A stretch of DNA of 64,000 bases, taken from Leuctra nigra. Taxonomy: Eukaryota > Arthropoda > Insecta > Plecoptera > Leuctridae. Positions 1 to 9,770 of the stretch are shown here, piece after piece; positions within the stretch are counted from its first letter, which is position 1; each line of letters starts with the position of its first letter. The stretch lies in the NCBI GenBank assembly GCA_934045905.1, contig OW203767.1, positions 25,924,785-25,988,784 of the forward strand. Reading direction: 5' to 3'. A program made the position numbers and the translations under genes. The notes under the pieces were generated by a model. The model saw nothing but the letters and a program-made list of their open reading frames with translations. It made no database searches and was not told the DNA's origin.

Positions 1-3000
1 TATGGTCGTGTTCCTCAGCCAGCGACTTCAAGAAAATGCCGAGACCGAACTCAGCTCCCGAGAATAATGCTCGACGTGGGTAAGTGTCCATCTCAGCATC
101 CGCGTCATAAAATGACGAGAGACTCCATTGCGCAGGCTCGCTGGACTTGAAAGCAGGGTCGACTTGCCTGTGTGAAAGGAATTGTTAGTGAGTGAGCGGG
201 TAACTGATAATTGCCAATAAAAACACAAGTGATTTCTAAGTGAATTTCATAAGTTCATAACTGAATTCATAAGTGAATTTCTCAGTAATTATTATAATTA
301 CATACACAGACACTTCGAAATTCGCACAATACTGATTAGGAAATGGAAATGGCACACGGTTAACTCGTAGTGACAATGCTTACACTACATCTGTGTAGAA
401 CTGTGCAGTGTCCAACAGGTTGAATGTATAGCAGACTCCATCTTGGGTGATGATTGGTTTGAAGCTGCGAGTGATGTTCAAGCTCTCCTTTTCATTCCAC
501 TCGGAGTATTGAATCATCTCGTAGCCTCTCCCTAGCTGCATGTAATGTAGGTACAATTAAATACATAAAACAATTTGAAGCTTTCCACTCTACTTATAGG
601 AAAGGAAGAGACCATTGAGGGGACTGGTTCAATCATCAGTTGAAACGAATGTAGCTCCTGCTAAGCTAGCCAGCCCAACAACGATCTGCTGAAAGCACAC
701 TACCGGGTGGCGCAAAAAAATCACCCAGATTGAGAGGTCACTTTATCGAAACTATTATAGATAGGATTCTGAAATTTGTACAAATATTAGAAAACATACT
801 AAAATTTAATTTGTGCAAGTTTCAAAAACATTACTTTTGTAGGAAAAAAGTTACAGCTATTCAAATTTGGTTGTCAAAAAATTGATTAAACAGAGCTCAA
901 ATAGCGCGCGTCCAGAAAACTTCCAACGGCCGGGACGCTGTTTCTTCAAAACTACATAAGATATCAAGCTGAAAATTTCAAATTATATTGAAAATAGATT
1001 AAGATCGATAGTGTAAAAATTTCAATCGATTTGAGCTAATGAAACGAAATTTATGGCATCTTGAAGTTGAGCGTAAAATCAGAATATGTAGATTATTTCT
1101 AAACTTTTATTACACACGTTATAAAAGTTAACTTTTCTCACTATTCTGTTCTCAAGCTCAAATTCAAGATTCCATACACTTCGTTCCATTAGTTTAAATT
1201 GATTGAAATGTTTACACAATCGATATTAAGATATTTTCAATATAATTTGAAATTTTCAGCTTAATATCGTACGTAGTTTTGAAGAAACAGCGTCCCGGCC
1301 ATTGGAAGTTTTCTGGACGCGCGCTATTTGAGCTCCGTATAATCAATTTTTTGACAACCAAATTTGAACTGCTGTAACTTTTTTCCTACAATATGATGTT
1401 TTTGAAACTTGCACATATTAAATTTTGGTATGTTTTCTAATATGTGTACAAATTTCAGAATCCTATCTATAATAATTTCGATATAGTGATCTCTCAATCA
1501 GGGTGATTTTTTATTTGCGCCACCCGGTACACACTTAACTACACACTTTAGCACACTATAACTATAATTAGTGTGCTGAAAGCATACTAATTAAAGTTTA
1601 TAGTTGAAATATTTGCATGTTATTTTGCCAAACAGTTTAGTAGTTTTATCGTAGCGTGCTCACACATTTATGTGATTCAAACTGAGGACTAATATTGAGC
1701 TTGAATATATATGAAACCAGGTTATTATTGTTAACCGGTTCTTGTACTCAGACACTATATTCTCTATCTGATTCAGCTGAAACCTGTCCAAAATATACCC
1801 AAAAAATAATTTAGATGTCATTGAACATCATAGGCAATTATACACCTCACTCCATGATAAAACCAAAGATACAGAGCGGGAAGAAGATTGTTATTATTCA
1901 ATCCTTGGGATATACTGTTGAGTGAACCTGCATTACCTCCAGCATAGTGCGCAAACACGTATCACTGGCCGAGCGATTCTCAGCGAATCCGTCATAGTAG
2001 TGCGTACAAACCAATGAAGTAGCTTCAAGATGCGTTAACCTGCAGACAAACACACCTACAGTCGGGGACAGGCAAAGATGAACCCGCTCTAGCATGGGCT
2101 GGCCTATACCTGGCAATGCTAAGGTGGATTCATCTTTGCCTGTCCCTGACCGTAGACAGATGAATCACTTTTAGGTTTATCACACTGGGAAGAATGAATC
2201 ATGCCAACTCAGCTTATGTAGGAGACTTTGAGATTCGATTAGAGTGCATTGTAAAACACTGTCACATAACCTGATGATCGCATCACAGCGAGTACTCACT
2301 CCTCGGGAGTAACCAATGATGCGTTGCGCTTCAGTCGCTCCTCCACATCTGTGCGATTGAAGAGCGTTGCCCGAGCCTTGGTCATGTCGCACACGGTCAC
2401 GGCAGGGAAGGGGATGTTTCTGATCGGCGTCTCGCTGGTTGCTAGGGACACGATCACGGGAGATGTTTCCCACTTGTTGTAGACTTGACCAATCAGATAG
2501 CAGCCCGTGAGCATGCTACAGGTGACGGCCACCATCCAGATCACTCTGCAAACAAACCCTTGTAGGAGCGTGTGTTGCCTCTTCTCTGAAGACAATCATG
2601 AGCAACCTGCATTTATAAGTCCTACTCTTCTAAATGTTAAAGAGTTGATTAGGACTATAGCCATGGCAACAACCAATTAATGGAATTCCTTGAATGACCG
2701 TTTAAACTTATAACTACCTACCTACTTGTTATAGCAGATTCTTGATAAAGTGACCCTATCCCTGTCACTTCAGTTGTAGGTAATTTTAGTAATTATCTAA
2801 GGGTTCAATTCGATTTCGAATTGTAAATTATTTGGTTTATTTATGTATAAGGCATTTTCTTGTTGTCTAATTGCTTAATTTAAATTGAACATAGGGATAC
2901 TAAGTATTTAAAAACACCACCTGTTCGATCTCTCCCTTAAACCCATGAATCATCAAGCTATCATGAAGTAAACCTTGATTGGCTGCTGAAAGGCCCAAGT

Positions 3001-4004
3001 AATGATTCACCAGATGACTGAAAGCAAGTTTTAATAATAACTTCTGGAGAAATTAACTGTTTAATCGTGTGTTTGTTACCTCTCTACTATTGGTGTTTGA
3101 TGGTCACCGATGTACTGAAGTCCGTGCAGCGAAGACTTGGCGCAGTACTCTTCGAAGTGGGATTTGAGTTTCCTGCAGCAACTATTAGGTGACGTCACAC
3201 CAACTAACCTGTGACGTCGAGAACATTACAACATTGGTGCATATTGTGTTTCCATGGATGTGTTAAAGGTGAAATACTGTTCTTAAGAAGATGGTCTTGC
3301 TTGTTTTATTTTACGTCAGCTATTTCAGAAATTATATTTGATGTGCTTTGAATTGTGCGGCGGCCATGTAAGTGACACAAATGTCAGATCAGATTTGATA
3401 TATCAGAAAAAGCGGTTAATCGATGGTATTTTGTAAAAGGACTAATTCTTATGTACATTTGAATTTTCTCTTCATGTAACTAGGATTATTTTCACTAATG
3501 TGCAGCACAAAGTTGGCCGCTATTAAATTGAAAATTTATTAAATACGTGATGTCACATACACGTCCCGCGGAGCAGAAAAAGTTTGGAAAATCAAAACAT
3601 TTTGATAATGGGTCATTACACACAAACTATAGTTTTTATTAGATTACAATGTGTCTCTCCATTCATAGAGCTTCTTCAGGAAATGATACAAAAACAAAAT
3701 TAGAAACGAAAATACAAGTCAACTAGAATGTAGGTTTTTTTGGTAAACTTCCATGGAGTCAGGATGATATAAAGGGATGTGTGTTGTGAAAAATATCCGA
3801 CCGAACCGGGGTTCGAACCCGGGACTATGTCCAAAGATGTCAATAATAACAAATTTTCAACAGGGAAGATGTAAATCAATGAATGATTACATTAAATCAT
3901 GTATAGATAGTTTTATAATCTTACCCTGGCTGTTTTCCTTCTGGATGCTGACTTTTCTTCAGCGGCTGATCTGTACTCCATATCTCCCAGATCTTCTGAT
4001 ACAT
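1..4004 (-). CDS. Pickpocket-type DEG/ENaC sodium channel subunit (partial, 3' end outside window)
   Basis: Six exons can be joined on the minus strand: 4004-3925, 3172-3080, 2545-2300, 2039-1937, 535-384 and 167-1. Codon phase agrees at every junction, giving 280 residues with no stop. The ATG at 4004-4002 starts MYQKIWEIWS. Exon 2 encodes the N-terminal motif FEEYCAKSSLHGLQYIGD typical of insect pickpocket proteins. Exon 3 holds the first membrane helix (about residues 59-80) and the post-M1 motif FPAVTVCDM (about 104-112). Exon 5 has the family signature ITQDGVCYTFN, and exon 6 has YPRRALFSG followed by GLGIFLKSL. The family forms trimeric, amiloride-sensitive cation channels used in mechano-, chemo- or osmosensation. 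The second membrane helix and pore lie beyond position 1. Exon 4 (LTHLEATSL to TMLE) is the least certain: it fits phase and order, but it lacks one of the cysteines usual there. Which pickpocket member this is cannot be told. Confidence 0.88.
701..1529. mobile_element. Foldback DNA element with very long terminal inverted repeats
   Basis: The left end TACCGGGTGGCGC and the right end GCGCCACCCGGTA are inverted copies. Complementarity runs inward through most of the element: for example GCGCGCGTCCAGAAAAC near 904 matches in inverse order near 1305-1325. The arms are about 400 bp each, with an axis near 1115. CACAC flanks both sides (696-700 and 1530-1534) and may be a 5-bp target duplication. 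There is no coding capacity, so it is non-autonomous. It sits in the pickpocket intron between exons at 1937 and 535. Confidence 0.8.
2047..2157. repeat. Short imperfect palindrome (foldback)
   Basis: Both arms contain GGACAGGCAAAGATGAA, at about 2061 in direct and about 2130 in inverted orientation. They are surrounded by matching CTACAGTC/CTACGGTC and TAGCATG/TAGCATT segments. Arms are about 48 nt around a short loop. It lies just upstream (minus sense) of the acceptor of the pickpocket exon at 2039. Confidence 0.65.
3740..3832 (-). mobile_element. Fragment of a tRNA-derived SINE (tail plus T-arm half)
   Basis: Read on the minus strand this is the T-arm/B-box part (GGGTTCGAACCCCGG) followed by the tail CGGTCGGATATTTTTCACAA and the CACATCCC ... 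TCCATGG segment. The same tail is present at 16196-16310 and 22680-22745. The 5' part of the tRNA region is missing. It lies in the first pickpocket intron, next to exon 1. Confidence 0.7.
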
Positions 4005-4937
4005 CTTCCCTAAAAACAAAATCAATTTTAAAGACTTGATATTGCTTTATACAGTGTCCAGTACTTACTTAATTAAACATGATATAATATGCAACACTTA
4101 ATTAATTATAATAATACGAGTAATGGACGCGCCCGTGCGGTGATGACGTGAAGGGCGGGGGGGGGGGGGGGGGGGGGGATGGTCACGAAGACTCAAACGA
4201 CCCCGCTGGGAGTTTCAACAGGGTGTGTGAGCAGCATGGAGATGTTATGTGCGAATTAAACGACCTCTTAAATAATATATAGAATTATATAAACGAAAAA
4301 TTAAAAAAGAATCTAAATATTCGTAACTTTTCTAATAGAACGATTCAGGAAAATTATATTAGAAGAAGATAAATTATTTATAAACTATAAACTCTTAGCT
4401 GTGTAATTTATACCTATTTTCGATAATCACTTCAAATAAAATAATACTCAGTTATACCACTCTTTTTCTTTTGCTACAAAATGGCCATGGGTTTGAATTG
4501 TAAAAATCCTATCGGGAGCATTGAGAAATGTGTTTTCATCTTCTGCAAATGTTTTATTATAAACTGTGATTTGTGCGCCGCATTTCATCGGCAAGAATTC
4601 TAAGACGGTTTGATTGATGTGAGATATTTCAATTCAATTTATTGGTCTGCTTTAAATTTACATTTGGTGGCAAACAACACTTCATATCAATTCGTCGTAC
4701 ATAATTGTCATACATTACAGTGACAATACAATACAATTTGACAGAGTTACAATAATATCAAACGGATAGATGCGAGTATATCTATGACATATTCTGACAT
4801 CTCTGACAGAGTTACAACACCATAAATGGATAGATAAATGCGAATGTTCTATGACACCTTAAAACTACGGAAATACCTATGCTTTCAGATAAATAGACAT
4901 AAACAGATAGATAGATAAAATGATAGACAACTAATCA

Positions 4938-7901
4938 TTATGAATACCTCCTAATAATAAATTTGAACTTGGAAATATTTTTCTTTTCTTTAATCATTGC
5001 AGCAGCTAGTTTGATTGTGGTGGTGATTTTGTCGCCTGTGGTTGACAGATTTCTTCTTTCTAGCTGTTCTTTAAGTTCCTTGGGTTGAAGGTCTTCGAAA
5101 AGTATCTGCTCAATGGAGCAATTGGAGTCAGTTTCATCATCATCCTTTTCCATGAGTACTTCTAACATTGCTTTGAATTCTAATATTGAATCCGGAAGAT
5201 TTTTTAATGGCATCGAGTTCCATATGCGGATGCCCCTGCCAAGAAGGGAATGAAGACCTGGAGTGGTGACGTATCTCGGCAAACCAATCTTGTAATGGTG
5301 ATCCTGTCTGCCCCCAGTGCGTTGTGGCAATGGTAGATGACTCCGCAGATCCGCCCAGCCTGGGTGGTTTGTTACGGCTTTGTACATACCGCACATGAGG
5401 GCTTTGTTTCTGCGGGTGGACAGAGGTTCCCACTTAAGGTGCTCCTGTAGCAATGTGTTACTTGTAAACCTATCAAAGTTCCAACCTACAAATCTGGCAG
5501 CTTTACGTTGTACTTTGTTTATCAGGTCGATGTGATTTTGTTGATGTGGTGACCATATTATACTGCCGTACTCAAGGAGAGGCCGAACAATTGAAAGGTA
5601 TGCCTTCTCTCGGGCAAGAACTGACCCACCTTTAAGATTGCGCATCACAAAATACAGAACTTTAAATGATTTTGATACAATATTTCTTATATGGTTATCC
5701 CATGAAAGCCTAGAACTGAATGTTATTCCTAGATATTTACATGTGCTGGACTTTGGGATTACTACATTATCTATTTTGTATACATAGTCTATTGATCTTG
5801 TACTGGACAAATTGAATGATACAAATTGTGTTTTTTTAACATTTAACCTCATGCCATTTGCTTCTATCCATAACAAAGTAGTATTTACATTCTCTTGAAG
5901 GGTAACACAATCAGCGATGTCTGTTACTTCCTGGTACAAGATACAATCATCAGCGTATAACCTAATATTACATGGAGCATTGTCTGCAATATCATTTATG
6001 AACACAAGGAACAATAGTGGTCCTAAAACACTTCCCTGGGGAACACCGGAATTTACTGGAGTTGAGTCAGATAATATGTCCTCCACACGCACCCGTTGAG
6101 ACCGGTTTGTAAGATATTCACGTATCCACTTGACAACCCGCATATCCACATTAGGAATGTTTTCAATCTTAACCATGAGCTTGTCGTGTGGGACAACATC
6201 AAAAGCTTTTGCCATGTCCAGTAGCAATGCATCCACCTGCCCACCTCTGTCTAATACAGTAGTCACGTTTTGGACAAGACCTGCCAGGCTCGAGTCACAC
6301 GAATACCCCGGACGGAATCCAAATTGGCAATCAGACAAAAAGTTGATCTTTTCCCATAGGATCCTGAGGTATTTGCAGATCAGGTGTTCAAAGATTTTAC
6401 ATGAAATACAAGTTAGGCTGATCGGTCGATAATTTACGGGGCTGCTCCGCTTTCCACCTTTGAATACAGGTATAACCGTAGCTGTTTTCCATTCTTCTGG
6501 AAGGCTGGAGTTATTTATACAGATTTGGAAAAGTGTCAGGAGATACGAAGTGGTTGGTCCGGCCGCAACTTTCAGTAGTTGGCTTGATATGTCGTCAGGT
6601 CCAGGGGCAGAGTGATTTTTCATGTGAGAAATCGCTTTCAGAACATCTCGCCGTGTGATCTCAAGTGCTGTATATTCTTCTACATTGTCCCCCGGTGAAT
6701 AATGTTCCGCCTGGTCAACAAGAGTGGGGACACCAAAAGAACTTCTATAGGTTTCATTCAGAAGGTCGGCTGTCTCTTTTGGTGAACCAGTTGTTACTCC
6801 ATCAGTGCGAACAAGGGGAGGCACGCCACTACTGCATTTCTTCAATTGCTTTAGATGCGAGTAGAACTTCTTCCACGTCTGACTAGGTTCGCCATCGCAT
6901 ATCTTCATGATGTAATTGTTGTACGCCTTAATTTTGGCCTCATTTAGCTTCTTTGTTAGTTGCCTGAAGCTTGCGATGTTTCTTTTTCTATGTCTGTAAG
7001 CCTTTCTGCACTTTTTCTTGAAATACCGAACCGACGCATCATAGTACGGAGGATCAGAATTAGCTTTGATTCTCTTGCAGGGTATGTTCCGCTCTCTAGC
7101 TTCATGAAGAATCTCCTTGAAGGATTCCCATCTGCTATTTACACTGCCTGGAGAAGAAGCCCAGTCCACGAATTTGCTTTCGAGGTAGTCCCTGAAGCCA
7201 TCTCGGTTCGCTTTATGGTAGATCCATATCTTCTTCATTTCAGGTAGTTGAGATTTATCCACAGTAAGTTCCAAAGATAATACCACACCTTTATGGTCAC
7301 TTATACCATCCACTACTTCACAGTCGACAATTATTTCTGGGGGACTAACAAGGAAGATGTCTAGTACTGAGGAAGATAATTCCCCGACTCGTGTTGGATC
7401 CATTACTGGCTGAATCATGTTGAAATCATCCAGAAAGTTCTGTATTTGCGTCTGAAGATGATTTGGCCTATCAGTATTTGACAATTCACCATCAGCAGAT
7501 GGCCAAATCACTGTGGGAAGATTAAAGTCCCCGCCTATAATAATGTTGTGATTTTGGATATCTTGATGAATATTTTCTACCCAAAATGCCATTTCTTGAA
7601 AGATGGAAATGTCAGCATCAGGTGGTCGATAACCGCCAACAATATAGCCATACTGCTTCCCCGTACCGATCTTTACACCGATTAGTTCATAGGTGTCGGC
7701 CGACCAATCCAAGGAGCTTGGATATTTCGTTTTCACACCGATCATGACTCCTCCACCTCTTTTTTTACCACCTCTATCTCTGCGGTGCACATTATACCCA
7801 GGAGGACAAACCTCGCCATCATGGATATCAGAATTGAGCCATGTTTCGGTTGCTATGAAAACATCTGGGTCATGTTGCTCAATGAATGTATGAAATTTCA
7901 T
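4938..7901 (-). CDS. LINE A ORF2: AP-like endonuclease and reverse transcriptase
   Basis: 987 residues counted from the first ATG (7901), no internal stop. The N-terminal endonuclease has FIATETWL, RGGGVMIGVK, GGDFNLP and the SDHKGV histidine motif. The reverse transcriptase has NYRPISLTCISCKIFEHL, LLDMAKAFDVVPHDKL, SGVPQGSVLGPLLFLVFIND and the catalytic RLYADDCILY. The C-terminal part (RPLLEYGSIIWSPHQQNHID, VQRKAARF) is typical of CR1/L2-like LINEs. The frame stays open upstream of the ATG to about 8093 and encodes another conserved endonuclease motif, LNVRSIRN, so real translation probably begins upstream (see findings). It would make target-primed cDNA copies of the LINE RNA in the nucleus. 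All key residues I can check are intact, so the copy may be recent. Confidence 0.92.
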   Translation of the reverse strand: MKFHTFIEQHDPDVFIATETWLNSDIHDGEVCPPGYNVHRRDRGGKKRGGGVMIGVKTKYPSSLDWSADTYELIGVKIGTGKQYGYIVGGYRPPDADISIFQEMAFWVENIHQDIQNHNIIIGGDFNLPTVIWPSADGELSNTDRPNHLQTQIQNFLDDFNMIQPVMDPTRVGELSSSVLDIFLVSPPEIIVDCEVVDGISDHKGVVLSLELTVDKSQLPEMKKIWIYHKANRDGFRDYLESKFVDWASSPGSVNSRWESFKEILHEARERNIPCKRIKANSDPPYYDASVRYFKKKCRKAYRHRKRNIASFRQLTKKLNEAKIKAYNNYIMKICDGEPSQTWKKFYSHLKQLKKCSSGVPPLVRTDGVTTGSPKETADLLNETYRSSFGVPTLVDQAEHYSPGDNVEEYTALEITRRDVLKAISHMKNHSAPGPDDISSQLLKVAAGPTTSYLLTLFQICINNSSLPEEWKTATVIPVFKGGKRSSPVNYRPISLTCISCKIFEHLICKYLRILWEKINFLSDCQFGFRPGYSCDSSLAGLVQNVTTVLDRGGQVDALLLDMAKAFDVVPHDKLMVKIENIPNVDMRVVKWIREYLTNRSQRVRVEDILSDSTPVNSGVPQGSVLGPLLFLVFINDIADNAPCNIRLYADDCILYQEVTDIADCVTLQENVNTTLLWIEANGMRLNVKKTQFVSFNLSSTRSIDYVYKIDNVVIPKSSTCKYLGITFSSRLSWDNHIRNIVSKSFKVLYFVMRNLKGGSVLAREKAYLSIVRPLLEYGSIIWSPHQQNHIDLINKVQRKAARFVGWNFDRFTSNTLLQEHLKWEPLSTRRNKALMCGMYKAVTNHPGWADLRSHLPLPQRTGGRQDHHYKIGLPRYVTTPGLHSLLGRGIRIWNSMPLKNLPDSILEFKAMLEVLMEKDDDETDSNCSIEQILFEDLQPKELKEQLERRNLSTTGDKITTTIKLAAAMIKEKKNISKFKFIIRRYS

Positions 7902-8056
7902 AACCTTTTCAGGGTTTCTTATGCTCCTTACATTTAGCTGAACAGTTTTAATACAGAATCCTTCAATTTCATCTTGGGTACATTTACCAGTCTTTCTTCT
8001 CTTTCTCTTCGTGACAATGTCTTCTATGACTGGTTCAGCCCATTGATTCTCATCCG

Positions 8057-9715
8057 TTATGTCACCGTCGTTGACGGGGCTCGGTTTTGAAAAAACCTAT
8101 CAGGCAAGAAGAATCTACGGACAACAGAACCAGAAGGCCAGAAACTTGGATCACTGAGAGACTCTAAGAGGGATGAGTCCGCCCCTATTTTAAAGGAGCT
8201 ATGCAAAGCTTCATCCTTGTTCAGTTGTTCCACGTTGAAATCACCATTTGGTAGCTTCTTCTCCAGATAACTCTTCACTATGTCTGTTGTGACAGATTTA
8301 CTCAGTCGTCCTAGATGCAGCCATACTCTCTTCTTTGCCACTTCGAGACCTTTTTCGTCAGCATCGCCAGTTCCTATAAACTGGGTCTTGTGCGGTTTCT
8401 GAAGACGGCGTTTTCTAACTGGAGTGAAGGAGTCTTGTGAATCGGCAAAGTTATTATCAATCCCGGATGACACATTGGGATTGACTGTTTTGACAGTAAA
8501 GTCATTTAACCTTCCTCGATTTGCATTACTGTAACGTGATTGATGTTTACTCGGAAGGTCATACACTTCAATTGCAATTTCTGTTCGTTCGAAAATTTCA
8601 GAGATCATTGGCTTAACTTCTTCTTCCCATCTCATCCGATCCAGACCACAACCCAACTTTGGGAGTGCCAGCTTTTTTATGCGCTTTTTCACGCAAAGTT
8701 TTTGCAGGTTGCGCAGGCACATAGCCATTGACTCCATAGTTGGTTTGCCAGAGGATTTTTCTTTAGTGATTAGGTAGAAAATAGTACGTGGACCTGAGGT
8801 GAGCCACGCAACTTCCCCAACTTTCTTGTTTTGTTTTTTCAAGTATTCAACTTGCCCAAATTTATCCTTGAATTTCGTTGCGATGCCATCTTCCATTAAG
8901 AAATCGCGCCCAACACAGTGGGCAAGGGCATTTGAGTCATGTGACTTGAAAAGATCTGCCGTCTTTTCAAGTATAGTCATTCTAGTTGCACCATCTCCTT
9001 CTTTATTGATCTCCGGTAGATTTGCAGTATTACGGATAGGTTCATCGAATAGGTCGTAGTTTGTCAATGTTTCGCCGAAGACAGTGAGCGGATTTCCATT
9101 AATTTCGTCATTTTCGCGGATCGTTTGCGCCACGGCCAAGGTTGAGTGTGAAGGATGTGGCGCCATCAGACGCAAGTTTGAGGAACTCGGACCATCTTGA
9201 TTTTCTGTTGTAGTTCTCGCTGCTGCCGTCTGCCCCAAGGTAGAGGGGTGTGGGGGGAGTGGTGGCGCCATCCATCGCGAGTTTGAGAAACTCGGACCGT
9301 CTTGATTACTTCTTTGTTCGTTGCCAAACCTAACCTCTTTGATGTCATTTTTCACCTCATTTAATACTTTACTAGCAAATGAGACTCGCATTTGGCTAGT
9401 TCCCTCCTCTAATTTGAAGCGCAATTCCAACTCTTCAATTAGGCGTCTAGTAGTTTGCAGCTCACGCTCAGTGTTATTAGCTAGACGCATCCAAACTGCA
9501 CATTGCTTACATTCAGAGCAAGACGCCGGCGGGTCTTCTACGGAACTCTTATGGCCATCATCAGGCGATAAGACATTCCTCAACCTTTCAATTAATACAG
9601 CTTTAGAACCGACTTTAGACTCACCCCGTTTGTCCAGTTCAGCCTTGAGCTCCATCACATTTAAAAGTTCAATATCTTTTACCACTGCAGATGAACAACC
9701 ATCACCATCCGCCAT
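8057..9715 (-). CDS. LINE A ORF1: SAP-like motif, coiled coil and TARG1-like macrodomain
   Basis: 552 residues from the ATG at 9715. Order seen: a SAP-like DNA-binding helix pair (about 15-48, LNVMELKAELDKRG), a CSECKQC cysteine cluster (66-72), a probable coiled coil (78-128), a proline-rich segment present twice (NQDGPS, about 138 and 173), a macrodomain (about 245-390), and a C-terminal module ending WPSGSVVRRFF that resembles the end of many insect LINE ORF1 proteins. The macrodomain shows ALAHCVGRDFLMEDGIATKF, GEVAWL, YLITKEKSSGKPT and GCGLDRMRWEE. This is the pattern of OARD1/TARG1 ADP-ribosyl-acceptor hydrolases, and the two catalytic residues of that family appear kept: Lys at about 318 and Asp at about 359. 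ORF1 proteins normally bind the LINE RNA; the hydrolase activity is inferred. The stop overlaps the ORF2 frame. Confidence 0.85.
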   Translation of the reverse strand: MADGDGCSSAVVKDIELLNVMELKAELDKRGESKVGSKAVLIERLRNVLSPDDGHKSSVEDPPASCSECKQCAVWMRLANNTERELQTTRRLIEELELRFKLEEGTSQMRVSFASKVLNEVKNDIKEVRFGNEQRSNQDGPSFSNSRWMAPPLPPHPSTLGQTAAARTTTENQDGPSSSNLRLMAPHPSHSTLAVAQTIRENDEINGNPLTVFGETLTNYDLFDEPIRNTANLPEINKEGDGATRMTILEKTADLFKSHDSNALAHCVGRDFLMEDGIATKFKDKFGQVEYLKKQNKKVGEVAWLTSGPRTIFYLITKEKSSGKPTMESMAMCLRNLQKLCVKKRIKKLALPKLGCGLDRMRWEEEVKPMISEIFERTEIAIEVYDLPSKHQSRYSNANRGRLNDFTVKTVNPNVSSGIDNNFADSQDSFTPVRKRRLQKPHKTQFIGTGDADEKGLEVAKKRVWLHLGRLSKSVTTDIVKSYLEKKLPNGDFNVEQLNKDEALHSSFKIGADSSLLESLSDPSFWPSGSVVRRFFLPDRFFQNRAPSTTVT

Positions 9716-9770
9716 CTTGATTATGTGTGTCTCTTCTCTTCTCTATATGTGGGGAAAGTTTGCTTTTAAG

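Larger units (their letters stand above)
4636..9770 (-). mobile_element. CR1-like non-LTR retrotransposon (LINE A), nearly full length
   Basis: Two long minus-strand ORFs lie head to tail (ORF1 9715-8057, ORF2 ending 4938), followed by a roughly 300-bp 3' UTR. The UTR contains AATAAA and ends in an AT-rich repeat (TTGAATTGAAAT) near 4636 rather than a poly(A) run, as in many CR1-like elements. ORF2 has the order endonuclease then reverse transcriptase. I could not find a target-site duplication, so both outer limits are approximate. The element lies about 630 bp upstream of the pickpocket start in the same orientation. Confidence 0.85.

Noticed and set aside
3777..4013. 78-codon plus-strand ORF
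   Set aside because: It covers the SINE fragment and the first pickpocket exon on the other strand; its text is that of a transposon-derived repeat.
4157..4179. Long G-run, and similar runs near 13260, 29541, 59017, 59126 and 59267
   Set aside because: Homopolymers are common in such genomes and error-prone in sequencing; no function can be claimed.
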